DNA of 64,000 nt from Undaria pinnatifida (lineage: Eukaryota; Sar; Phaeophyceae; Laminariales; Alariaceae), in the NCBI GenBank assembly GCA_012845835.1, contig JABAKD010000017.1:2355001-2419000 (forward strand), in the 5' to 3' direction. The position numbers were made by a program, and so were the translations under genes. Positions 31,627 to 44,264 of the stretch are shown in pieces. Below the pieces are notes generated by a model, which had not been told where the DNA came from, searched no databases, and was given only the letters and a program-made list of their open reading frames with translations. Position 1 is the first letter of the stretch, and the number at the start of each line of letters is the position of its first letter.

Positions 31627-31743
31627 CGTGTCAGTAGATCGCTCGGTTTGCAGCTCCTTCGGACCAAAGCAAAACCCCCCCGCGTCACAAAAATATGAAA
31701 AAAAACGCGAGGGCAAAACTTTGCCCTCCAGCCTCCGCGAAGC

Positions 31744-32025
31744 CGAGAGAAAAACCACTGGCTAGCCAGTCACTATTCTTGCGTAGCTGCCGCCGTCCGC
31801 TTCCTCCACCGCACGCTGTCTTTGAGTCGTGCGATCAGGCGGCCCTACGTGTACCCCTTCTGCTGTACGTATTGTATACTCCCACAACAGCAGCAAGGAG
31901 AAGACTGCTCAAAGGTTGACTGTGTCCTCGGTACAATACGTCACGATAACCAATCATGGAAGAACACCTCAATTCTCACTTTCCAACAAAATCCAGATTG
32001 CGTCTGCGACCCAATCTTCCACTTT
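31744..32025 (-). repeat. Split direct repeat A1 (282 bp), 5' end of element
   Basis: Matches A2. It contains the palindrome ACTGGCTAGCCAGT at 31,757-31,770 and ends 118 bp before the gag ATG, so it probably holds the promoter and transcription start. The outer border is ...CACTTT followed by CAG of the interrupted LINE. Confidence 0.93.
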
Positions 32026-33094
32026 CAGCCTTTTCGCGAGTCCGTTGGGCCGTGCAGATAGATACGTTTTCATTCCAGTATCTTCCCTCAACCCCCCGTA
32101 TGTATCTAAGTGCTTCTCATCTTTCATCTCATTTCTTAGCGCTAGCCTTTCCCTTTGTTATATTCTTTCTTTTACTTCTGTCTTGTACCCTCCAAACTTC
32201 TTTGTAGACAGTACCTCTTCTTGGTCTCCCCCTAAATCCTTCCATATCTTCTCGACTACGTTATCCCATCTTATTCCGGCTCGCCCTTTTGTTATTTTCT
32301 CCCATACAGCCCTATCAATCTATAATTAATGGCTGGCAACCTGCTTTATTTTCTGGCATGTTATGTACTTTATATTGCCATTTCAACTTCCTCACGTCTC
32401 TATTTATTGTAAGTGGGTGCATTCCTAGTTTTTTTGCTCTTAATACTGTATTACTCGTCGCGTACTTGAACATCTGCACTGTTTCTTGTTGTTTAATTTA
32501 TACGAACTTCGCGTTCGCCCTGCCCGCACTTCTCCTGCATACGTCAACTTTGGTACAATCAAAACATATATTTAATCTTAGTTTCAATGTGCGGATCTGT
32601 TGGGATCGCATCCATCTTGCCTACTTGTGACTTACCTTTTCTATGATCTTCGCTATGTGTGCATCCCAAGAGTAGTCCTTTGATATATCTACGCCAAGGT
32701 ACGTATATAGACTACTGGTCTACGATCGGTAGTTCATCTTCTCCCCACTTCCATTCGAAATTTACGGGATTGACCCTATCTTCGTTAACATACAACTACT
32801 GCGCATTTTTTCACGTTCTGTCACACTCTCCATTTCCTAGTATACTCCACCAGGTAGTGCTTTCTTTATCTGCATCCGCACTGCTTCGGGCGTTTTCTAA
32901 GTGTCCCCACGAAATCATCCGCAAACTTCAACCCCAACACCGTATCTTTCCCCATCGTGACTCCTTGCTTTTTGCTGCTTCGACTGCTACTATCACGTCA
33001 TTAATATATACCTTGAATAGAGTGGGTGTTGGTGTACGTCCCTGTGCGACTCCTTGTAAAATATGAGCATATTTAGATATTTCCCCGGAACCCG

Positions 33095-35373
33095 AAGGGG
33101 GGGGGGGGGAAACGTGGCACGATTCGCATGAAAAAGGGGACGGAGTGACGCCCATACCAGTACGCGCGTACGAATTTTTCGTGCGTGCATTGTACGTACG
33201 TGCACGCACGGGCGTAAAGGTTGTTCTGCGGTGGTGCTCGGCCCCTGACGCGGTTGTGGTTGCCTCTTTTCTCTCGCTACGCACAGCGTCCAGACCAGTA
33301 ATAGCACCGTTCTGGTGGGATTTTGGTAGTGGGACTTTCATCCGCAGCATCCCCGCCTGTCTGAGCATATATTGGGAACGTGTGCAGGCGGGCTTGCGAC
33401 GGAGAGGGGCGAGAGGGGGGGGCAGGGGGGGGGGGGTGGACGATTAAGACGACCGCGCTAGCTGGCAGGCTGGACAGTGTTCGTAGGGAAGGGAAAGGAG
33501 GGGGGTGGTTCCTTCATTGTTATGGTTTTGTGAGTGTACCACGCTACAGTGTGGTACACCTTGATTTGGTGAGGCGACAAACGATCTGGATGGAAAATAA
33601 TGATTGATGGAAAGAAGAATTAGCTGAAACTGAAGCGAACAAAGAAAGGTTTTGATATGTACCATAACGGTACGAGATAACTCACAACAATGATACTCGT
33701 ACCTGCCAGTAGAGTCTAGGCATGTACCCTTCGGAACAAGGGGGGGAGGGGGGTGCTCCCGGCGAACTCGCAGAGCATAGTCTAGTCTATACTACTCCAC
33801 AAGACAGTACGACTGAACCGACTGGTGAGCTTCGGCAGTGGCATAAACGTGTCCGTCCATATTACTTATTTTACGAGTGGAATAAACACTGAAAACTATA
33901 AAGGCAAGCGAAATCGAGATGTTACACGTAAGCTAGACATTCATTCAGCAAGTTTTGATGACGCCACAGTGAAAACAACAGACGAACGAACGCACCGCAA
34001 CACAATCAAAACGCACCTCGCCAGAGTCTAGTATCTTCGGATTTTTGCTACTAATAAGTCGAGACACAAGAACGAGAGCATCGAGAGGGAGAAGGTGAAT
34101 TCAGTGAGCGAGTACTACTGCAGAAACGATCTCACCTGTCTTCGGCGCCTTCTCTACTACGATGTAGCTGCTGTACGTACGGCGGAAGAAACGTTCGCCA
34201 TCAAGCAGTTTCATCATTTATTTATCTCACCCGCCTTGTTTTCTAGACTAGAATATAGTAGAGAGAGCTCCATGAGACACACAATACACGTCGAAGGTAA
34301 TAAGTGGCGGATATGACGACGAGATAGATGTTTCAACCCAACCACAACAAAAAGCAGAGCAGCAGCAGCTAACTAGCTACTCCCCCTAGCCTGCCTGCGA
34401 GTTACAGCAGCAACTACATCTGCGACTTGATTGAGCTCGTGAGTCTGCACATGAGCTTGTCTTTTCGTTGTTGCAACGAACGGGAAAACAGGAAGCAGAT
34501 TGAAAAACTGATATTAATACGAGTCTAGACTAATCGTACTCACTCGTCGTTGTTGTTACTCATCGCGTACCTCGAACGAAATATTATGGTCAGGAGACAT
34601 GGTCAGGTGGAGACATAGTCTAGACTATGCCGAGCAAGGGGGAACGTGCGCCTCCAAGAAGGGTGTAGGGCCGAGAGTGCCACACTAACCCCCAGTAGTA
34701 TGGCCTCAGCCAAGGCGAATTAAGGCAAACTGGCTCTCTGCCATAGAAGGGTAAAAGCGCTGTCTCCCGACGAAGTCTGTGCTCGTACTCGTACTATCAA
34801 TAGCATCCAGTATGTTTTTTGCAGCCGTTTCACACGAAGCGTAACAACGCCAGCGATTGATTTAATCGCGCCGCGTTTTTTTCCCTCCAAGTCAGCGTCT
34901 CCCCCAGGCCTCCAGCGCCTAGCGCCCAGCGGTCTAACGCGCTCATCAAAAGATCGGAAACTTCGAAGCTGTCCTCGTCTCACCTAGGCTGGGCAAGGCA
35001 TCATGCGTGAGAGCGCTGGCGAGGGTAAGCAAAAGGTTGTTTTGGCAAGTCGTCAGAGACAAAAAGAAACAGATAGATTTTGTAATTTTTTGCCCGGCGG
35101 GTCCAAAACCCTAGCGAATACAAGTAAAAACCCAAGATCTTGACAGTTTCATGGATCCATGGGCGTCATTCTATCGTCTTCGCCCAGCATATATTCGCCA
35201 ACCGCCATAACGCCACCACAAGACACAAAAAACCCTGCGCACGCCGCCCTTCCCGCGGGCAAAGCTATACACCCACCCGCGTTCGAGTCAGTGCTACCCG
35301 CATAGCTTCAACAGGAACAACACCTATCAGTGCGGTCGTGGGGAGTGCGGTAGTGCCAGCTGCGAGTGACGAG
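33095..35373. other. Upstream region of the duplicated gene, copy 2
   Basis: Collinear with 9,780-12,728 but lacking the 575-bp insert of copy 1. The two candidate 5' exons of copy 1 are present but damaged (34,124-34,208, donor GT lost; 34,390-34,438, one-base insertion). A region equivalent to 12,190-12,310 also has a new in-frame TGA (near 34,858). No other gene was seen. Confidence 0.5.
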
Positions 35374-36098
35374 ATGTCGTGTACAACAACACCCAGCAGC
35401 AGCGGCAGCAGCAGCAGGGGCGTGTGCGCCGTTGCTGTTGTTGCCCCCGCGGATGACGGAAGTGTAGGCTTGTCAGGAGCACCATCAGCGGGAGGACAAG
35501 TGCCACCAGCAGACAAGGAAGAACCAGCAGTAGCACCAGCAGCAGCCCTAGCAAGAGTAGTAGAAAAAGCAGCATCAACAGCAGCAACAGCAGCAACAGC
35601 AGCTTTGGTCCTAATAGCAGCAGCAGAGGTGGTTGTGTTGTTGGAAGCTTGCTCGCAGCAGCAGCAGCAGAAGTCAGCGGTTGGAGTTGTGGAAGTCACG
35701 ACGAAAGGAACTAAGGCCCAGGAGGAACGGAGGGAGAAAGAGGGGCAGGGGGAGGAGGAAGTGGAGAACGGGGAGAGGGAGTTAAAGCCGGTGGAGGAAG
35801 AGGAAAACGAGGACGAGGACGAGGACGAGGAGGACGAGAATGAGGAAGAGGAAGAGGACGAGGACGATAAGGAGGATATCGTTCGGAGCTCTGGAGGTCG
35901 GGGAGGGGCAATGTCTGCCGTGCGATTCGCAGCCTGGACTGCTTTCGCGTTCTTCACGGGAATCGGGTGGGCCACCGACGCGGGGCTCGCCACACCCAGC
36001 TGCGCCGGGGGTGGGCTCTTGCAGCCTTCCGCAGTGCAACTAGAGGTTAGGGTCAGCGGATCACCGGCACCAGTCACCGCCGAAGCCCCGCAGCAAAG
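35374..36098 (+). CDS. Exon 1 of the duplicated gene, copy 2
   Basis: ATG at 35,374 (MSCTTTPSSS), an Ala-rich hydrophobic run, Gln5, a Glu/Asp stretch and the second hydrophobic segment VRFAAWTAFAFFTGIGWA. All length differences from copy 1 are multiples of three. Confidence 0.62.
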
Positions 36099-39000
36099 GT
36101 GCGCGCGTGTTTTTGATTTCTTGATTGGGTGCGCGTTCCTTGTTCATGTTTTATCGCAGCAAAAATTGCCGAAATTCACTCACTAAAAATTGCAACATTC
36201 CACGTGCTCACAGCTGACGTTTTTCAAATTTTTGTAAAACAAAAACGACGGATTTCGAAACAACAAATAAATGTGAGAAAGAGTGGAAATTTGGCACACT
36301 TGGTAAAATTTCCAGATCTAGGACAGAACGCCTCTTATTTTGGTACAAACATCCATAATATTTCAAAAATTTGAAAAATAAAAAAGTTGCCTGAACAACT
36401 CCAAAATTTTTCCAAAATAAATAATACTTGATTTCCAAATGAATAATTTCCAAATGAATGCCAGAAAAACTGGAATTTTAAATTTAAATGCCTACCCTGG
36501 TACATAGTACTTTTTTCGTTTTGCAATTTTTCCAATTTTGATAACAATGGCCCTTACACGTATCATTACGGAGTACCTTCTTTATTTGCACAGTTTGAAA
36601 TCAAGAAACACATGGCAAGTATGTACAACAATATACAATTCTGAGCAAGGGGAAAACCTTGCAATTTTACTATATATAGCAGTAGTAGTATCTCGTATTA
36701 TAGTGTCACGAAACACAACGATGCGGCTAGCCTCGGTTAGCTGCTACCTTGCATAGACTACTACCCGTAGCTCGTAGTGTACGAGCATGATATAATATTA
36801 TTGGCGGTAAATCTGGGACCTGGCTCGCGCAGACAGCAGTGCAATATATCATCTGGAGAAATCAAAGCCACTGACTATATTATACTGGATACTGGATTCC
36901 CTGAGCACGCGGCGAAGCCGCGGGCCATATCCCCCCCCCCCATCCCCCCGGCTGATGAGGGGGGTCCGGATCCGGAGGCGTTTGCTTTTTCATGCTCGTT
37001 TCACTTCCCATCGCAATCCAGGAAACCTGTCGGTCTGCATTGATAGCGGGAGACCAAAACTCGATCATCGTGCGTTAGGCCCCGGGCCTCTCCCTCTTTT
37101 CCCCCTCTCTCGTCTGTTCCCTTCTTCGTTTTGTGAGGGGTTTTCGTTGCTTGGGATGGCGTTTTGAGGGGAGCAAGGCTACGGTAGAAGGGTCGCTTTG
37201 GGGACATTTTTTTGGCAGTGGCTCGGGGTCACTCGCGCGAGTGACCTCCTCCCTGTTCTTTTACGTCGTTGAGCTTTCGTGCTGTTGTTGTTGTAAAAAT
37301 TATGCTTCATAAATCCGCTGTAGAATGGTAAGCTACGCTGCGCCAAAACATTCTCCTATCATAACATCATCATAACATGCTCCCTACTATTAATAACACC
37401 GTACCGTAGTCTTAGTCAAGGGTATAATTCGAGAACTACGTTATTGTCAACATGTTTCAACGCAATATTCACATAAGGTGCTCTCGCCCCGTGTAAATAC
37501 TTGTACTGGCACTATGCTGCTACTGGCACTGATATTTTACTGCGCCAGCATCCAGTCGTAGTATTGGATCTTTACCACCTGTATACTTTTACGTCTCAGT
37601 TAAGCAAGCACGATGTTTGACGGTAGTCAGCCTTCTGGACAAGCCATGGCTACAAAAAACGCATTTACTGCCCTTCCCCCCGCCCCCGGGTACGACGCTG
37701 TCGTCCATAGGCAAGAAAGCACGCACAAGGTGCCGAAGTCCTCTTCACATGTGGTTCTTAGTAGAATAGAACGCAGTCCACCCTTCATGCAACTCGCCGA
37801 ACACCTCGCGGTGCTTTGCGCGTGCTGCACGCGACGTCTGCTTGGTCGGTGAAAACCCCGACGTGCTCCGCCCCGGCATTATAGGCATGAGAGGGTCTAC
37901 GGCCATACCCCTACGGCTACACGCATGAAATGAGAACCCCAACCCCTTCGAAAGGCTGCGCCATGTTGACATGTCTTGGTTTCCATCGCCCACAGGGCCC
38001 GTTCAGCATTTCGCCACTCACTGCTCGACGGTTTCGTCTCATTGCGTTCTGTTGGGTTTATTCGTTCCTGTGGGGTAACCTATAAATATTGTACGGTGCA
38101 CAGCTAACCCTGACCCTAACCCCAATCTTTGCCATTTTCAACACTGTCAACATGCGCCGCTATAAGAGCTACCAGGAGTACTATGTGTTATGTTCCCATC
38201 GAGGTGTTACCCCACCGAGCACGGGTACTCGGGTACCCGGGTACCCGTAGCCGAGTACCCGGGTACCCGATTTTTTAGTATAGAAACCCCGGGTATGGAA
38301 AGTTGTCATCCCCGAAACTCGCGTCCCCTGCCATTGCATTGGTTTTGTTTGCAGCGGTTTCAAACTTGAGTCATATTGACAGAGCGTTGGGAAATCTGTC
38401 CTTGGCCTTTCGTCGAGATAAACTCTTGACTGCTGAACAGCTATTTATTGCGTACATCGATGCTCGCTAGTGGGGACCCGTATCTCGTGTTTTGTGCGTG
38501 AGAGAGATGATAATTTTAAAAAGGGTTTCATGAGGACACTGTGCGAAGTACATCTCAGAGGACTTGAATTCGGGGATTATAAGTTAACATCCCCTGAGTG
38601 GTTTCCAGGGAGACATATTGGCGACTCGAGTATTTGGGGCTTCAACACCCGGCGGGTAGGAGCAGTGCTACTCGTATACTCGTGACCGGTATTGGCGCAG
38701 GGCGGGCAATACTTTGGCGCAGGGCGGGCAATACTCAGGAATACCCGGGTAATTGGAGGAACAGCAACACCTCCAATCGCTGTTCACCTCCTTGTTACGA
38801 GCGCTACTACAGTGCCACTACTGCTGCTGCTACTGCTACTACTGCTGCTCCTACTACTACTGCTACTTCCACTGCTACTACTGCAGTACCACTAAGTACT
38901 ACTACTACTGCTATTATTGTTGACTAGGCTCTTTGGATGCCCTGGCTCTGCTCAGGGAATTCACACAACGCAGAATTGCTCCGTCTTATTATTATTATTT

Positions 39001-42000
39001 TTGCCCTCCGACAATATAGCGTCAGATAGATGCCTTTCCGATGTAAATCGAATATTGCTCCGTTATTGTTTGCTTATGCATGCCACAGTATAACAAGTCA
39101 TCTGGTTGAGCTAACTGTTTTTTGCCTCCCCCGGATGCGTTCTTCTTTTGGCTGACATGTCGGCGTCCCCGATGGAGTACGTAGTGTTACAACATTAGGC
39201 GAATCTCGTCCCTACTATTACTAGCGTCAAGGTCGTGGGTTCAAGTCTCCATGAATGCGTATTCTCGTGCTCGTGGAGTATTTTTCTTGCGCAAAAAAAT
39301 GACGAGCGGAAAGCGCGAGAGCGTGGGTGAGCCAGCAACATTCCAAGGTTGTTTGCACGGTTATCCGTCCGCGTTCGATGCGTTTTGTTTTATTAATCGA
39401 AAATCCTACGGTCCGGTTAGGTGCGGTTTTAAGAAAGAAAGCGGAAATCTTACCGTTCGGCTCGGTGCGGCTTGCAGACATTGTAAATCCTACTGTGTGG
39501 CTCGGTGCTGTGATGCATCCTGCGGTGCGGTTCGGTGCGGTTCGGTGCAGTTTTCAAAAACAGAAAAACCTACGGTGCGGTTCTGTGCGGTGTTTAAAAT
39601 CGAAAATGCTGCGGAGCGGTTCGGTGCGGTTTTCAGAAATCAGGAATATCACGGCGCGGTTCGGTGCGGTTTTCAGACATATCGTAAATCCTACTACGGT
39701 GCGGTTCGATGCTGTGATGCATCCTACGATGCGGTTCGGTGCGGTTCCCCGTTGATTGGTTTTGACGACGGTGCGGTTTTAATCCCCGTAGGTTGGGAAA
39801 ACCGCACCAAAACGGTTTTTCTCCACCGTGCACCATACATACTACAAAGAAAAACGTACACAACGCTGTTTCTCATGGTTTTCTCAACAGGATCTTTTTC
39901 TCGGGGCACTAATGAAACCGCTGTTTCTCTACGATGATGCACCGTATGAATAAACCGTACAAATTGGCGCATGTCGCGATATAGGTATACCGTTTTTTGG
40001 CAATGGTATATGTTTTTTTGCTGAATGGGAGGCTCCTTAGCCCCAAATCGTCGGAAAATAAATAAATAATAGGCCATTTTTGTTTTGCATGATTCTCGTT
40101 GTGTACCTAGGCCCCATGGGATGTTTCTTCCGGTAGCGGTTTCGTTTTTCTCCAAATCGGTTTTTGGGGGAGGTCTTAAGCTCCCAAATTGAGGAACCTC
40201 AGAAAAAGAAACGGTGCACCTGTAGGGTAGCACGCGTCAAATACCGTGGTTTCGCACGATCGTACGGTTTCAAACGCTTTTTTCGGGGCACTAGTAATGA
40301 AAGCGGTACTACAGGCAGCGTATGAATAAGCCGAACAAACCCACGGGTTCGTACGATTATCGTGCTAGGTACATATTATTATATTGTTTTTAGTTTCTAC
40401 GCACAGTCCAGAAAACAACAGCAGCAACACACATATACTAAATTAACAGATTCAATAAACAATAAATAAATACAGGCTGGTTCACGTTAAAAGGCCATTT
40501 TTTTTTCAGCCGATAATGCCACTCATATATATATAGCCAAGGGTGAATAGTTGGTGTCATACCAACTCCTATGACCAGTGCAAGAGGGAGAGGGTGACAT
40601 GGCCAGTTCTTTTTCGAACGGCCTCGGGCTGTCTCTACGAGCGAAACTCGTATCGACCATGGCAGGTCTTCAATTTTTTCTATGGTATTGAGGCTTTTTG
40701 CAAGCGCGGACGGGAAAAAAATTGCGCCGCATTTTGCAAAAACGTATTGGAGGTACTCCAAGTCATGTCTGTGGATTTTCAGGCTTGAAAAGTCGAAGAT
40801 CTGGCCTGCCTATGCTCAACATGAATCAGAATCTAGCGAAGAAACTAGATACCGCACACTAAAACCAAGTCATTTGAAGGACATGACGTATCGTACCCAT
40901 TTTTACGCACAAAAGTCCAAATGTCCACGCCGTTCTTGAGAGATAGACCCTGCAATTTTGCACACGTATTCTACATGTCCATCCCGAGGCTTTACCGCCA
41001 TGAGTTTATTTTCTTTTATTTATTTTTTCACAGAAACTTTTTGGTCTGAGGTGGTCCATATTCTCCAAAAGACCTTAACTAACGAAAAATCAGCCAAAGA
41101 AACAACAAAAACGAAAAACCGACGAGAAAGTGAGGTCTCCTTCGCAACGGCACATAGAAGATTTGTGCAAAAGCCACGGTCTGAATCGAAAAAACGGCGT
41201 GGACATTCGCCGGGGAATAAATTTCGGGCTTTTAACTTGAACTTGCCTGTAGATGAACACAAAAAGTAAATTAACAAAAATCGTACGTTGCGCGACGCGT
41301 TCCGTCACAGTAAACCGGCATTAATGTGCATACTTTTTTTTTCAGATTGGGTCATATGTAGAGATGTGGTGCTAAATGTAATGCCGTTAATCGGCGGGGA
41401 GTAATAGCCCTCGCGCCTGTCGATCCCGCCATTCGCTGGAATTTTCTGTTGTCCGTTTCTTTTCCACTGTTCCCTGTTTGTGGTTTTCTGCTTTAGCATT
41501 TTTCCTTAAGCTTCGTAGCCTTGCAGGGTAGAGTTGCGGGAGTGGGTTTTGAAGAGCCGCATCTTTGAGTCATGTTCTAGACCGTGGTTACTGTACGTGA
41601 GCGCTAGCTGCGAAAACGACACTAAATATTTATTTTATTATATTTTTTGCATTTTACCAGTACTAAAAATAATCAAAATATGAAACACCACAAGATCAAC
41701 CAATCTTTTGATAGCAAGAACACTTTTGACACGAAACCGCGCAGAAACCGTCATGAACCGTGCGAAAGCCGTGACCCTATAGCACCGTTCCGCGGGCGGT
41801 GGAACCGCGGATTTTCTACGGTTTCAGATTAACCGATCCGTTAAATAACCGATCTGACGGTTTTCGGCACCGTATCTTGATGTGCGCACGATGCGGTGCG
41901 GTTTCGATGACTTTTCTACGGTGCGGTTCGGTGCGTTTTTCAGATGTTGGAAATCCTGCGGTGCGGTTCGGTGCTGTGATACATCTTACCGCACGGTTCG

Positions 42001-43225
42001 GTGTGCTTTTTAGAAACCGTATTTGCTAAGGTGCAGTTCGGTGCAGTTTTCAGATACCGTGAACCCTACGGTGCGGTTCGGCTATATATTCATCTCCTAC
42101 GGTGCGGTTCGGTGCGGTTTTCCGAGACTGTAAAACCTACGGTACGGTGCGGTGCGGTTTGCGGTGCGGTTAACCGCACCGAACCGATAGGAAAAACCGC
42201 ATCGTAACACACCCTGCAAAATTCGACGATAATCGACAAGCATCAAAAGCTGAAACGTGGGAAATGCGTAACCCTATGTGTGATAAAAATGAAGGCGAGT
42301 CCTGGAGCCCGGGGGGTAGGGACGAAACCTGTGACACCGGCTTGTCCAGACGTTCGCTGGCGGTAATACTTCTTACGAGAAAAAACCCGATGATTGTTGA
42401 GAAAACAAAAAGAAGGTCAAGTGATTCCACGTTCCGCTATCAAAAAGGGGACACCGTTTGGCCAACGGTACGCTACGTGGTAACTTTTGGCACTATTGTT
42501 TTGCAGTGACTCGGGGTCACAGGACAGGCTCCATCCAGCCACTCTTGAGCGGAAGAATACCCCCAGCAGGAAAAAAAAACACATGGAAAACAAAACAAAA
42601 ACAAAGCGGTACACGTATACATCATAGCTGAACATGTCTCCCGTCTTGACCGCGTGAGTATGTGTACCGTGCCGTGCCGCTGTGCAGGAGCTACACCGCC
42701 CCCACGCTGATAAACGTCGATAACGACGGCCTGACTACGGAGACCGAGCCCAGCACGGGGGAAGAGCCCATCACCATGGCAACGGAGGAGGCCGGTGAGG
42801 AAACAAAATGTACCGGCGAGGAGGAGGAGGGGGAGGAGGAGGAGGAGATGATGATGCCGGAGGCGACAACGGAGGACACGGAGGAACGGACCATGGAAGA
42901 CTCGACGATGGAGGAGGAGTTCAGGGTAAGGATTGAGCCTGCCGTGGTCAACACGAAGGATTCATCGCTGGTTGAGCGAGGGCTGGAGGTCACAGTCTCT
43001 CTGATCTCGAAGACTGCGAAATTCGCCAGAGTTCACTCTCTGGCCACCGGCACCATGGCCGACGACAGCAATAGCAGCATCAGCAGCGACACCAATAACA
43101 GCGACAGCAACAGCAACACCAACGATAACACCAACAGCAAGAACCCCGTTGTCCGAGCCTTCAAGTCTTGGACGGCGCAAAACAAGGCCGCCGCCGAGGC
43201 GTTGATTGACGGTGCCTGGGTATAG
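35374..43225 (+). CDS. Acidic, hydrophobic-segment protein of unknown function, copy 2
   Basis: Paralogue of the gene at 12,729-20,870. Exons 35,374-36,098 and 42,688-43,225 flank a 6,589-bp intron, with the same donor (AGCAAAG|GTGCGC), acceptor (GCTGTGCAG) and phase. The product is slightly shorter because of in-frame losses in the Ala and Glu/Asp tracts. Substitutions in exon 2 are mostly conservative (Thr/Ala, Lys/Glu, Ile/Val) and there is no stop or indel. The main frame therefore remains open, although candidate upstream exons have decayed. Both copies may be functional, or this one may be losing its original 5' end. No family is recognised. Confidence 0.62.
39395..39790. repeat. GTGCGGTTCG minisatellite, array 1 (copy 2)
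   Basis: Counterpart of 16,860-17,230, with the same unit and slightly different unit number and spacers. Confidence 0.82.
41740..42200. repeat. GTGCGGTTCG minisatellite, array 2 (copy 2)
   Basis: Counterpart of 19,240-19,735, again ending in the inverted junction GTGCGGTTAACCGCACC. Confidence 0.8.
42688..43225 (+). CDS. Exon 2 of the duplicated gene, copy 2
   Basis: 538 bp, the same length as copy 1. It reads SYTAPTLINVDNDGLTTETE through the Glu-rich stretch to ALIDGAWV and TAG. Confidence 0.72.
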
Positions 43226-44264
43226 TCTCAGGTTCTTGTTCATTTGTTTGTTGTTTTGTTTTGACGGTCGTCGTGCGTCGGGGGAGGCGGTCGACACACG
43301 TCCGCCGGGGGGGGCTGGCGGCTGAATGGTCGATAGGGGTGGGGTGTTGACAAGGGGGAGGGGGGGGCGTGATACAGGGAGTCTGTCACATTTCGTTTTG
43401 CCTTGCGGCGGGGGCGTGTGAGAGCACCACACGTACTGTAGCATAGCCCATTTCTTTACCATGCAATTAACATCGCCTGATTTGGGAGTTGGAACGGGGA
43501 TGGGGGGAGCTGTAACCATATCATGCGCATGGCCGTAGTCCTTAGGACTATAGACCCACGAATGCCTATAGTGCCGGGACGTAGCATGTCGGGTTGCCAT
43601 CGACCAGGCAGATGCGGGGGGGAGGGCGGGGGGGGGAGGCTGCACGGAAGCTCGCGCGGGTCTGATTTTGTTTTTAGCCCTTCGCGCAGTGCGGAAACGA
43701 TAAGCTCGTCGTGTTTCGGAAAGGAAAACGAAGCTATATTTGGGCAGTGAGAGGATAGGTGAGAGCGCCAGGGGGAGCTACGCGCATTTTGGGCATTATA
43801 TATATATGTTTGTTTTTTGCCATCGCGCAAGGCCAAAGCGCAAGAATAGAGTACAGGGTTTCCTATAGACAACGGAGAAAAGCGCCACGGAAGAACTACG
43901 TGTGTGCTACTTTGGTGGTGCTTGACTCCTGGACGAGGCGGATTTTGTTTATACGGTCCGGGACTGTCAGGTGCGGCGGCAGTGGAGAGGAGGGAAACTC
44001 ATTTCATGCATAGCTCCATAGTCTTGAGACCATGGGGACCCTCGCATTCCTAGTGTGCCCGGACGGAGCACGTCGCGTTTTCACCGACCATGCACACAGA
44101 CATCGCGTGTACCAAGCGCGAAGCACCGTGACGTGTTTTGGCAAGTCGCATGAAGGGTTGGCCGGATCCTACTACGAACCACTTGTTAGGCGGTTTTACG
44201 CACCTTGTGCGGGTGCTTTCTTGAATATGGATGGTAGCTTCGAATGAATGTACTTGTTTTTCTG

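Larger units (their letters stand above)
25984..32025 (-). mobile_element. Ngaro/PAT-type tyrosine-recombinase retrotransposon, 6,042 bp
   Basis: On the minus strand the order is A1 (32,025-31,744), gag, RT-RNase H, tyrosine recombinase, B1 (26,841-26,618), A2 (26,620-26,339), a 131-bp spacer with T29, and B2 (26,207-25,984). This A1 / B1-A2-B2 split direct repeat layout is known from Ngaro and PAT elements of the DIRS order, which integrate through a circular intermediate with a tyrosine recombinase and encode no DDE integrase. No methyltransferase domain, usual in DIRS/PAT, is seen, which favours Ngaro-like. The repeats are near identical (a few substitutions in A1/A2), so the insertion is fairly young. 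One frameshift lies in the recombinase. It interrupts a LINE, with CAG on both borders. Confidence 0.9.
25515..33095 (-). mobile_element. 5'-truncated LINE, split by a nested retrotransposon
   Basis: Read on the minus strand, the element begins inside its reverse transcriptase (VAQGRTPTPTLFKVYIND near 33,030, then LKFADDFVG near 32,920 with the catalytic Asp pair). It runs to 32,026, resumes at 25,983 with LQFRVGDLDLPERRKRY and a CPCG...H zinc-knuckle-like segment, and ends with NVGGVSIRSRHGAPSRKG and the terminus ATGAGTACCC. About 1.5 kb remain without the insert. Several frameshifts make it inactive. It was inserted into duplication copy 2 at a G-run (C-run on the element's strand); copy 1 is empty there. 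Confidence 0.8.
36099..42687 (+). other. 6.6-kb intron of the duplicated gene, copy 2
   Basis: Collinear with intron copy 1 but without the two MITE-like insertions and with a shorter trinucleotide tract (38,815-38,925). It contains GTGCGGTTCG arrays and one dispersed 75-bp motif (37,855-37,930). Confidence 0.6.
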
